Of a stretch of DNA of 64,000 nucleotides, positions 38,413 to 48,302 are shown piece after piece. The stretch's first letter is position 1. The number at the start of each line of letters is the position of its first letter. The stretch covers positions 682,001-746,000 of the forward strand of contig JAJOHG010000009.1 of assembly GCA_021029095.1 (NCBI GenBank), written 5' to 3'. A program made the position numbers and the translations under genes. The DNA is from Phellopilus nigrolimitatus (lineage: Eukaryota; Basidiomycota; Agaricomycetes; Hymenochaetales; Hymenochaetaceae). A model generated the notes under the pieces. That model did no database searches, had not been told where the DNA came from, and was given only the letters and a program-made list of their open reading frames with translations.

Positions 38413-38596
38413 CGTTCAATAGAGGGAGACGGAAGCGAGGAAGAGGAGAACGAAGAATATTTTCAAGTAGCTTGCTTATAAGGCGGTGTTAGAAGGCAGT
38501 TTACCAGACAGCTTGTGAGTATCCTACGGATTCAGAGCCGCAAAACCCCTTTTCAGAAGAAGAAGTAGAATCCACTTTCTTAAGCGATAGCTATTT

Positions 38597-39260
38597 ACAG
38601 CATGGCGGCAGTGCGATAGTGGGAAGCTCGAGGGAAAGTAGATCCTCCGGCGTTAATCCCGCAGTGCTGCTCTTCAATGTTTCGATGATGTCGGAGAGCC
38701 CGGCCATTGGCACGGAGAACGAACGTTTTAGATAGCGTGGCACGAGACAACTGTCTGATGACCATTCAAAGCGTGTAGACTGAGAGTTTGATTGCTAGGG
38801 GAGGATAAGCGTTGTGTCCAGACCTACGCGTAAACAAACGAAAATAACGCGCCGTGATTCCGCAAATAACAAATTTGAACATTAGATCTGGGCCCTGGGA
38901 GATGACGCCCTTCTTGATTGTTAAAGTTTCATACATGCAGATTAAAGCTCGCGAACAGACATATACGAGATGCAAGCGGCGGAAAAGAGGGCTTCCGTAG
39001 AGAATTTCGATGCTCCCTTGTGCATTCTGGAGAGAGTAGAGACAGATCGCTAGGGACAGACAAGGCCAGTCTAAGATTTTCCTTGTATGCAGACCTTGGG
39101 AAGAAAACCAACACTGGAAGTGCAAATGCTCGCGATCTGAGACCTAGGTCCGGTGTAGCGCGTGTTCAAGTTATTTTTGAGACCGAGATCACTCAGATCC
39201 AAAGCAACACCCCGGTTGTTATCAAAGTCCGTGTCTCACATGCTCCTTGACCTAAAGTTG
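38597..39260 (-). CDS. possible small uncharacterised multi-exon gene
   Basis: Coding-like pieces on the minus strand. One reads RGVALDLSDLGLKNNLNTRY and ends SSVGFLPK before a GT donor (about 39090-39220). A piece near 38.99-39.05 kb reads NAQGSIEILYGSPLFRRLHL. A terminal exon near 38.60-38.79 kb reads MAGLSDIIETLKSSTAGLTP, then EDLLSLELP, and ends at TAG 38597. The exact exon chain and start are unresolved. I recognise no family. An opposite-strand frame (38918-39250) overlaps and could be the real one. Transcript data would decide. Confidence 0.35.
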
Positions 39261-39445
39261 ACAGGGTGGAAGATTGTTTCAAAAGAGTAGCATGAGTTGA
39301 AGTACGTTGTACACATGCCTTCAACTTGTTAACGCAAGTTTGTTCAGATTGCTTATGTAAATATGAGAGTTGCCTTTTTGAGAGCAGCAAGCGTCGCGCT
39401 CGGTCCACGCGTACGTTCACTCGACGTCCTCAAAATACTTGCACG

Positions 39446-41294
39446 ATGTCGATGAACATTTTCGGAGACGAGGTGGGTGCTCAGAACATTTGTCTCGAAC
39501 ATTCTCTAAGGAAAATGCAGGCTACTGAGGAGAGGGCAGAGTCGGCGCGTCTCTCGTCCTTCGTCGGCGCCCTCGCGCTCGGCGATCTCGTAAAATCGAC
39601 TTTGGGCCCCAAGGGCATGAACAAAATCCTGCAATCAGCATCGACAGGAGACATAAATGTCACGAACGATGGTGCGACAATCTTAAAGTCGATCCAGCTC
39701 GACAATGCTGCTGCGAAGATTCTCGTGAACATCTCGAAGGTGCAGGATGACGAGGTCGGGGACGGTACGACGAGCGTGTGTGTGCTTGCTGCAGAGCTTC
39801 TGCGTGAGGCGGAAAAACTCGTCATGGCCAAGATTCACCCACAGACGATCGTAGAGGGCTACAGGATTGCAAGTGCTGCAGCACTGCGGGCGCTCGAGGA
39901 CTCGGCTGTCGACCATTCGTGAGTGATCTTCTGTAATGTTGCTTCAAATTCTAATCATGTCTATTCACAGGTCAGATCCGACTACTTTCCGAGAAGACCT
40001 CTTCAACATTGCACGGACGACACTTTCTTCAAAAGTTTTGTCGCAAGACAAAGACTACTTCGCGAATCTCGCTGTCGACGCTGTTCTCCGTTTACAAGGC
40101 TCAACAGACCTTGACCACATCCAGATCATCAAAAAAGTCGGCGGAAAGCTTACAGATTCTTATCTAGACGAGGGTTTCATCCTTGACAAGTCCATCGGCG
40201 TCAATTGCCCTAAACGCCTGGAGAATGCCAAAATTTTGATCGCAAATACTTGTACGCCTATTGTATGCGCGCTCGTTTCGTCGAAAGCTGACCATCCTTA
40301 TGCACAGCTATGGACACCGACAAGATCAAGGTGTTCGGTGCTCGGGTAAAAGTCGACAGCACGGGGAAGCTGGCCGAGCTGGAGCGTGCCGAGAAGGAAA
40401 AAATGAAAGACAAAGTGAAGGCAATCGCGTCGCACGGCATCAACTGCTTTGTGAATCGGCAGCTCATATACAACTACCCCGAGTCGCTACTTGCCGAGCA
40501 CGGTATAGTGTCGATCGAGCATGCGGACTTCGAGGGTGTTGAGCGGCTCTCTCTCGTTACTGGCGGCGAGATCACGAGCACATTCGACCACCCTGACAAG
40601 GTAAAACTTGGTCGATGCGAGCTCATCGAGGAGATCATGATCGGTGAAGACAAGGTCTGACGCTCTTATTTTAATTTCGACTAGTGACTTACGACTGAAC
40701 TCTCGCAGCTGATCAAGTTCTCCGGTGTCGCCGCGGGACAAGCATGCACGGTAGTACTGCGCGGGTCGACGACGCAGATGGTCGACGAGGCCGAGCGCTC
40801 GCTGCACGACGCCCTTTCTGTGCTCTCACAGACCGTGCGCGATACGCGCGTGACGCTCGGCGGTGGATGCGCGGAGATGCGCATGAGCTGCGCAGCGGAG
40901 GACGCCGCGCGGCGCGTCGCGGGCAAACAGGCACTCGCGGCCGAGGCGTTCGCGCGGGCCCTGCGTGCGATCCCAACCGTCCTCGCGGATAACGCCGGAC
41001 TCGACTCGGCGGACCTCGTTTCGCGTCTGCGGGCAGCGCACTACGACGGCGTGAGCGATGCGGGGCTGGACTTGATGGAGGGCGTCGTTGGCTCGATGCG
41101 CCGCCTGGGTGTGACGGAGAGCTACAAGCTCAAGCGCCAGGTCGTCATCAGCGCGAGCGAGGCGACAGAGATGATCCTAAGGTAAGTTAAAGTCGACCGT
41201 CTTTTCTTGTTTGTTCATTGTTGCTAAATTCGTGGATGTACGCAGGGTGGACACTATTTTGCGCGCTGCACCGCGGAAGCGCGAAGCACACTGA
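39446..41294 (+). CDS. CCT2: T-complex protein 1 subunit beta (CCT2)
   Basis: Subunit of the cytosolic chaperonin TRiC/CCT, which folds actin, tubulin and other clients. Six exons: 39446-39472, 39521-39918, 39971-40251, 40308-40654, 40709-41181 and 41246-41294. They join to 524 aa, the normal length. Diagnostic motifs: [36 protein letters not shown] (ATPase), [16 protein letters not shown] (beta-subunit specific), [12 protein letters not shown] and [12 protein letters not shown]. The start is set by MSMNIFGDE, matching the yeast-like N-terminus. Intron 1 is 48 nt with no stop, so an unspliced reading stays in frame. In-frame upstream codons exist but look like 5' UTR. Confidence 0.95.
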
Positions 41295-41596
41295 GCCGCC
41301 TAAAATTTACGGTATATGATAGATGAATCTACGCCGCGATACTCTACAATGTAACTTTACTCTGAGGCGGGACTCGCATTTGACTTGATCCTCCTACTTT
41401 GACAAGCGGCGTGCAAGGACATCGCATGAAACCTACAAGTACCCTACCTGCAAAGCGTCCGATGCAACTGAAGCCAAAAGACTTATATGACCACTTATCC
41501 CATATGGATACCACCTGTATTTTGATTCCTTATCTCATTGATTTCCTGCGCTAACTCGATTTCTGCTGTGCGCGTCTGTTGGGCTTTATTCACGCG

Positions 41597-41640
41597 TTTA
41601 CGCGCTTGCTAATAGTTACCACTATTAGCAAGCGCGTAAA
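41597..41640. repeat. perfect 20-bp inverted repeat (hairpin)
   Basis: TTTACGCGCTTGCTAATAGT, then TACC, then its exact reverse complement. It sits about 300 nt downstream of CCT2 and at the very start of DUF6533 unit C. It may be a small transposon remnant, a cruciform or a transcript-end hairpin. Arms of 20 bp with a 4-nt loop are unlikely by chance. Confidence 0.85.
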
Positions 41641-41649
41641 GTTTAAACG

Positions 41650-44600
41650 CTTCACGTTGTGAACTTATCCACGCGCATGCTTGTTTTTCATTCTGGTCTA
41701 TTGCTTTCAAACGCTTTGATCGTCTTGTCCTCTGGAATTTGGAGGTCCGTTGGATGTCGACATTATATACCTTTCTTTCACGGTCTAGCCTCTTCATCCT
41801 TGGATCATTTCCTAATGTCGAAGTCAACCCCAAGATTCTGATATGACAGATCGGAGCTGTGAAGACGTCGTATGAATGTAAGTGTCATGCCTTTACTGAA
41901 AGAATCCTCTTCATATGGATGCCTACTTGCGTACTGTTCGGCGATGCATCCATTATTATCGACTATCATCTGCTCCCGAGAGGGCAGTATATAACTGAAT
42001 CATCCAAGGTTTGTATCCGCCGACGAGTGCATCAGATTTATTTCATGATCAGATGTGATTCTGACAGGACCCATCTCCCCGTCTCCCATCTATAAAGGAC
42101 GTCCAAGCCCCGAATCTGCGTCTATCCACCCTCTACGTTCTTGCCAGTGTTCAAAGCAGGCTTAAATAGTGAACTCGGAATATGACTGAAACAATTTCCG
42201 GTTTTATACGTCACAGCCGTGTCGTTCAGGTAGCTTTGCCTTTTTTTTAATGTGACCTTATTGGCTCAATTCTGATGTATACTTGTTTGCAGTATGTAAA
42301 CAGTGAATTTACTCCTTTCCTCATTACAACGGCGAAACAATACTGATAGGCTCAATGTGTCCAACAGTTGCCAGTGTTGCCGTACTTGTAAGTCGTTTAG
42401 CTTAAATGATTTTTGTTGATGCTCGGACCTCATTGTGAAATTCCAGGTGTACGATTATCTGATAACGTTCGGTGACGAGGTTCCTGTCCTGTCTTTATCA
42501 CTAAGAGCAGTTAGATTTGACATATCCGAAGGTCGAGCTTATTTGGAAATCAAAGTTGAACACCGGAAACATTCTCTTCTTTGCAACGAGGTACCCAGCT
42601 TTCATAGACACGTCCTTCATGCTTGTCTGTGCGTCGATTTCGCATTTCTGTCGAGCTTTATATTTGATCAGATGCGAACTAATATTCTCCATCCATCTTC
42701 AGATTTGTTTCATTCAAACCTGGGCACAAATGTACGTGGTATCATGATCGGCTGGAAATAAAGCTCAAGAGAAACTTGTTAGCTTTGCAACAAATTTTAC
42801 AACGCCTCCACATGTAAGTTCGTCAGAATCAAATGAACTCCCGAAGATTTTATAAGACAAATTTCGTTACCATTATCTGAAAGACTCGTTTGGTGTTTGT
42901 GTTATTATCGCTGGAGGTTCTGTTCGCCCTTATTTCATCAATGCAAATACCTGACTTTCTGACTTCTTTCCAGTTATTATGTCCTTGCGCACGTACGCAT
43001 TGTGGGGAAGGTCAAGGTACATTCTTTCTACGCTTATTTCTGTAACACTTGTGAGTATGATCTTTCAACATTGATTTTCGTTGGAAAATATCTATTCATC
43101 GACGCTTTTTATCATGACGAAGCTAAGCTTTGTCATTTTCATCATTGCATATATTAGAAGCGCGAGTGGGTCGACAAGTAAGGCCGAAATTATTAGGCAG
43201 TGTGAACAAAGTCACTCACCTACTCAATCAAAAGTCTGGCGATCGACCGTTCCAGAAATCATACCTTGCGTTCTGTTAACTACCGCAAACGTTAACGTGA
43301 CGTTCTTGATATTCACAGGGCTCATGTCTTTAGAATGTGGTATAATATTCTCTTTCCATCATCAATCAATGCGTGCAACTAACGTCGCTCGTAGTGATCG
43401 TGTTCTTAACACTATGGAAGGGTGTAAAAGAATGTCTGCACTTCGAAGACCATTTTTCTCCGTTGGATGTTAGCTGACTATAATCAGGGCGCGATAATAT
43501 ACAACCAGGCCCGCTTCTAACAATATTTTATAGAGACGGTGAGCATGAGCGGTACATCTGAAGTATAAGAAACTAAGCAGATATCCGTCGTTATTAGGAT
43601 TGATGTATTTCTTCTGCTTATTCGGTACACTAACGAAGCATCCATCTGAAAGACGTTTGAATGGCTCAAATTTTCCCCTAGCTTTATCAATGGCGAACTT
43701 TATGATATTACTGAGGGATAGCACAAGTGTACGACCCGTCCTCTTCTACTTTTTTTCCGAGTTAGCACAAACTAATCTTCTGATGCAATGTTACAGGGCG
43801 ATTATTACGATCTCTTAATCATGTGAGTAATATTGATCGGCCTTGTTTTATAAGCAAATCAAAATCCTACGTGCAGGATGCAACGGGTCTTTCATTCGAT
43901 GCTCTCCTCGCGGATCATCCTTAATCTTCGATCTGTCTCTGCGGAAACTGGTGTAAACGACTACTGGCGGGTTCCTCTGGCTTCTATCGATTTCGCGAGC
44001 AATGCCACCGAAACGATTGATTCTGGGGAGATGCGCGATTTTAGAAACACATCAGAGATGGAGAGCTTCCAAGCATGCGTGCGAATGGATCGAAGACTAA
44101 CAGAGGAAATGAAAGACTCGCAGGTAGGCATTACGTTGTGACACTGAAGTCTGCTGCTTAATCTTGATCCATCTTTCCACCGACAAAAGCCCGGGAGCTC
44201 GTCCTCATCGTCCAAAGCTTCTTCATCTGCTCGATCGCTCTACCCCATCAATCCTCTCTATCATGCAGAACACGATCTAATTCATCGACTACATGCCAAC
44301 TCGCCTGAAGCACTCCAGCGCCGTATTGACGATGATGCTGATGAGCATCATTGCTCTGACGGGCGCCCTATCGCTACTCCGTAACTTTCCACTGGCATGA
44401 TACTCGTAGACTCCTGGCTGTAGAACAAGGATGTAGGCCGCTCACGACTCGTCTTTTGTTGTACGTACAATCCTCCGTCCTGAAGCTGAAGATTGGAATG
44501 AATATAAAAATAATCATAAATATGTTGAAATCTACTTCAAGTTGATAATTGTTTATACATTATCTCCATCACATGCGCAGTAATTATTTCCTTTTCCCCC

Positions 44601-44680
44601 GTGACTATTGTATACATGTAGCACACACTGCCATGTATGCTACAAGTTTGAGACCAGCTAATGGTTAACAATGTTTAAGT
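41650..44680 (+). repeat. DUF6533 segmental duplication, unit C (inverted)
   Basis: Third copy of the roughly 3-kb block, on the opposite strand to A and B. It includes about 500 nt of promoter-side flank and about 500 nt after the stop, up to the GTTTGAGACCAGC near 44650. Confidence 0.7.
42182..44141 (+). CDS. DUF6533 membrane protein, copy C (most intact)
   Basis: Multi-exon putative multi-pass membrane protein of the basidiomycete DUF6533 family; function unknown. Exon 1 (42182-42229) encodes MTETISGFIRHSRVVQ. A short exon with TVASVAVL follows, then YDYLITFGDE, then VELIWKSKLNTGNILFFATR and a hydrophobic segment ending at ALYLIRCE. QTWAQMYVV retains its Trp, unlike copies A and B. Next come MSLRTYALWGRSRYILSTL and an exon near 43.1-43.47 kb with IIPCVLLTTANV. 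The last exon (about 43878-44141) carries HSMLSSRIILNLRS and an acidic tail. Several middle intron borders are not resolved, so hidden lesions cannot be excluded. Confidence 0.6.
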
Positions 44681-45744
44681 GTGACTCTTACATCGCCCGT
44701 CCTACGTTTTCACCCTAGTGGCTGTGCAGGTTTGTCACGGTCACCATTACAAAGTAGTCAGAAAGTGTACAAAGAGTGTGGGAACGTATGCCTTAGAATG
44801 GGGAGGAGTCACAGCCACATGACACCACCATGTGTCACACCTTTCCTCGTGAGCCTTCCGGCTTGTATCTAACATTTCTTTTTTACCCCTCTGCATGTAG
44901 GTGACTGAGTGTTACAGTGTCTCACAAAAGTATTGCACGACTGGCTGGGCACTAATCCACTGGCAGTGACAGCAAATTTGAGCCAGTTTCCTCGCCTCAT
45001 GGCAATTCAACCACTATGTCAAGCGCGAGCCACTGCTGCACCACCAGCAGTGGCAGTAATACAAAGGTCTGCTTCCAGATGCACCATGAGCTGCTGTGTG
45101 TGCAGCTTGTGTTTGACTTTTCCAGTGTTGTGTCGCTTACGCACACTTTTGAGGATCGGATGCAGCACGACTGTAGTTGTTCGTGGTGGCTGGGCAGACC
45201 TCAGGACGCAGTGAGTGTGATGGAGGTCAACCTGAGTGCCATGGGCATATCAGCCATGGCCACCAAGAGTGAGGCATCTGCAGGCTCGGCATCACTCCAG
45301 AAGCTCATGCTGCTGCGTGTGGACTCGGGCACCAGCATTGTGCCCTGCAGGCTGGCATTCAATAAAAGCATACTCGTGTGTGTGCTGTTGGAATGATGAG
45401 CTCAATTGTTGCGTCATTATTGTTTATTTGTTTCTTATCAGTCCATATAGTATAAGTAGTGGCACTGTAGTGCCATGCATGTACTTTTTCCCCTATCCAT
45501 TTGCCTCAGAGCTCAGCAGGTCAGACAAGAATTCTACTTGTTTTTGTTTTTTCGTCTTCATCTCATTGCTTCAAAGTCACTAAGCTATGAAAACTACAAC
45601 ACAAACAGATGGCTTTGCTTGAGGGTCACATCAGGCAGCCTTGTGGGGCTCAGTCCACAAAACTAGTCTATGGGACTGTAAACTGGACAACATGGTCACT
45701 GCTTGGCGCAGACAGCACACTAGAATTTGCAGGCTGCCAGCCTT
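44681..45744. other. transposon-derived sequence, type unresolved
   Basis: Composition changes sharply after unit C. Open pieces on the plus strand at about 45016-45396 look protein-like (SASLQKLMLLRVDSGTSIVP) but match nothing I recognise. The stretch forms the left part of the repeat nest that holds the foldback elements and the Gypsy insertion. Confidence 0.4.
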
Positions 45745-45745
45745 A

Positions 45746-46167
45746 CACTGCGGGCATCCACTTAGAATTCTCCCATGGTAAGTTGATTAGTTGTTTTATT
45801 TAATTGTGACTTTCTCCACACATTATAGTTTAACACTCTTGGTCACTTTAATCCAAATGACTTTCTAACTTTGTTATGCCTTTCTCCAAATGATATACTT
45901 AAACTTTTTTTTCACCTTTGTCCACACAAGAAAGGCTTAACAAAGGCATGTTTTCGTCAAAGCGCCCCTTTGTTAAGCCTTTCATGTGTGGACAAAGGTG
46001 AAAAGAAAGTTTAAGTATACCAATCGGAGAAAGGCATAACAAAGTTAGCAAACAATTTGGATAAAAGTTTCCGAAAATGTTAAACTATGATGTGTGAAGA
46101 AAGCCACAATTAAATAAAACATCTAATCGACTCACCATGGGGGAATTCTAAGTGGATGCCCGCAGTG
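45746..46167. mobile_element. foldback / MITE-like element, full length 422 bp
   Basis: Begins CACTGCGGGCATCCACTTAG and ends with the matching inverted sequence. The two halves are almost entirely reverse complements of each other. The left arm runs to about 45955 and the right arm starts at about 45967, so the whole element can fold into one long hairpin. It is flanked on each side by TTA, a probable 3-bp target duplication. It has no coding capacity. CACTG ends with 3-bp duplications fit a CACTA/EnSpm-type element; TTA also fits PIF/Harbinger. Mobilisation would need a transposase from elsewhere. Confidence 0.8.
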
Positions 46168-46357
46168 TTACAGTCACTGCGCACATGTGTGGCACACTGG
46201 AATATAGGGCCACGTGCCATTTTTTGGCCTCTGCTGCAGCACACCATTTTTCTTATCTTGTGCTCAGTATCACATGACCACCCTCTATCATGACCTTAAA
46301 CCTGACAGACACAGAGTAGTCTGAATCAAGTTTCACGACACTTGCTTCGCTCACCAT

Positions 46358-46423
46358 GGGATCCGACATCGAGAAACTTACTAGAGGGAACTACAAGGAT
46401 TGGGCACAGGTGGCATTGCGGGC
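46358..46423 (+). mobile_element. fragment of a Copia-like gag start
   Basis: An ATG at 46358 opens MGSDIEKLTRGNYKDWAQVA. The pattern of a short acidic start then L-x-x-x-NY-x-x-W is usual at the N-terminus of Ty1/Copia Gag proteins. The frame is cut after about 22 codons by a foldback TIR at about 46424. Only this fragment is visible. Confidence 0.4.
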
Positions 46424-46700
46424 ATCCACTTAGAATCCCCCCATGGTGAGTTGATTAGTTGTTTTATTTAATTGTGGCTTTCTCCACACATTATAGTTAA
46501 AAAGTGATTTGGATACTTTTTTTAATGAGAGCTCAGCAGGTCAAACATGAATTCTACTTGTTTTTTGTCTTCGTCTCATTGCTTCAAAGTCACTAAGCTA
46601 CAAAAACTACAACATGTGCGTCCACTGTGGGCATCCACTTAGAATCCTCCCATGGTGAATCAAATAGTTTTTTTATTTAATTGTGGTTCTCTCCGTGTAA
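46424..46700. mobile_element. two truncated foldback arms
   Basis: GCGGGCATCCACTTAGAATC begins at about 46428, and a related GTGGGCATCCACTTAGAATC at about 46627. Each is followed by only 60-100 nt of the left arm. Between them is other repeat sequence also seen near 45500-45600 (GAGCTCAGCAGGTCA, GAATTCTACTTG, TTGTTTTT). Confidence 0.65.
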
Positions 46701-46813
46701 TATAGTTTACGGCTGTTTGCAAAAATAATGAGACTGGTCAAAAATAAAATCAATGTTCTCTTTTTGTGGACTTAGTCGAAATTGTGTCATCTGTTACAGT
46801 GAGATCACATACA

Positions 46814-47409
46814 CTGCGGGCATCCACTTAGAATCCCCCCATGGTGAGTCAATTAGTTGTTTTATTTAGTTGTGGCTTTCTCCACACATTATAGTTTAAC
46901 ACTTTTGGACACTCTTATTCAAATCACTTTTTAACTTTGTTATGCCTTTCTCCAATTGGTATACTTAAACTTTCTTTTCACCTTTGTCCACACATGAAAG
47001 GCTTAACAAAGGCATGTTTTTATCATAGCACCCCGTATCTCCTCTTGAGATTGGCTTTCCGTCATCTCTTTGAGCAAGGATATCTAAGAAGCACTATGAG
47101 TAAGATTGAAAGCAAAGAAGAGAGATAGAGTGCGCACTCGTAAAGATGCCAATTCATAAAGTTGTGACTGGAATTCTAGCGTTAGGACACCTCGTCCATC
47201 GAAAGTTGGACAAGTTGTGGCCTTTCTTGTGTGGACAAAGGCAAAAAGAAAGTTAAAATATATTATTTGGAGAAAGGCATAGCAAAGTTAAAAAGTGATT
47301 TGGATAAAAGTGTCCAAAAGTGTTAAACTATAATGTGTGGAGAAAGCCACAACTAAATAAAACAACTAATTGACTCACCATGGGGGGATTCTAAGTGGAT
47401 GCCCACAGT
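46814..47409. mobile_element. foldback element with long loop or internal insertion
   Basis: Left TIR CACTGCGGGCATCCACTTAG at 46814. The right inverted end is at about 47380-47409. The arms match the 422-bp element, but about 190 nt of unrelated sequence (about 47025-47220) sits in the middle. It is either a loop variant or a later insertion. Confidence 0.65.
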
Positions 47410-47879
47410 GTAAGCCTTTTTTGTGTGGACAAAGGCAAAAAGAAAGTTAAAGTATGCTGTCTGGAGAAAGGCATAACAAAGTTAGGAAACAATTTGGATA
47501 AAATTGTCCAAAAGTGTTAAAGAATAATGTGTGGAGAAAGCCACAGTTAAATAAAACAACTATTCAACTCACCATTGGGGGATTCTAAGTAGATGTCTGC
47601 AGTGTAGGCTTGATAATGGTGAAAAGAAAGTTAAAGTATATTGTTTGGAGAAAAGCATAACAAAGTTAAAAAAACGATTTGGATAAAAGTGTCCAAAAGT
47701 GTTAAATTTTATCACTTGGAGAAAGGCTCAGTTGAACTATTCAACTCATTATGGGAAGATTCTAAGTGGATGCCCACAGTGTTATGCCTTTCTCCAAGCA
47801 ATATACTTTAACTTTTTTTTTCACCTTTGGAGAAAGTTAAAAAAACAAGCTGGATAAAAGTGTCCAAAAGTATTAATGC
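47410..47879. mobile_element. nested partial foldback arms interrupted by the Gypsy insertion
   Basis: At least two further right-arm copies (about 47410-47609 and 47620-47780) are followed by a broken copy whose TIR end (ATGCCTGCAGTG) resumes after the Gypsy element at 54371. The retrotransposon therefore inserted into an existing foldback element. Confidence 0.65.
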
Positions 47880-48285
47880 TGTTAGAGCACACCACAAACC
47901 AAAAGGCTGAGGCGCAAACTCCAAAGCACAAGACGACAAGAGAGAGAATGCTGAGCTGACTTGGAAGGGAATCACACTTTGTGGTGGAGATTCTAAGAGA
48001 ACTCGATTGAGCCTCCCAGATGTTTATTGCCTCTTTATATACTAAAACCTAGTGCGCACAGACCAAGCAGTACACTACCTAATATGGTTACATTAGTGGA
48101 GCGAGTGGAGCTAATGATGTCATAGATGATGTCACCGTCGATGATGTCACTATGATGTCATGGTCTAGACTATGATGTCATGATGACGTCAGTGTAGAAC
48201 ACTCTAGGCTACCATGTGACTCTAAATACTGAGAGGCCGCAAGTTCAAGACAAGGTAAGGGAAAATTAAAATACGTGTCATAACA
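47880..48285 (-). repeat. 3' LTR of the Gypsy element
   Basis: 406 bp, equal to the 5' LTR except at 48116. It contains a run of TGATGTCA-type motifs and one TGACGTCA (48184-48191), plus a TATA box (48033-48041, minus strand). Confidence 0.95.
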
Positions 48286-48286
48286 T

Positions 48287-48302
48287 CACCCCCTCTTTAA
48301 GG
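48287..48302 (-). promoter_or_regulatory. 3' polypurine tract
   Basis: On the minus strand CCTTAAAGAGGGGGTG lies one base from the 3' LTR. This purine run is the expected primer for plus-strand DNA synthesis. An identical 16-mer occurs inside pol at 49941-49956. Confidence 0.85.

Noticed and set aside
44909..45396. Host gene left of the foldback nest
   Set aside because: Frames shift without convincing introns, and the sequence composition matches the surrounding repeats. It is more likely transposon-derived.
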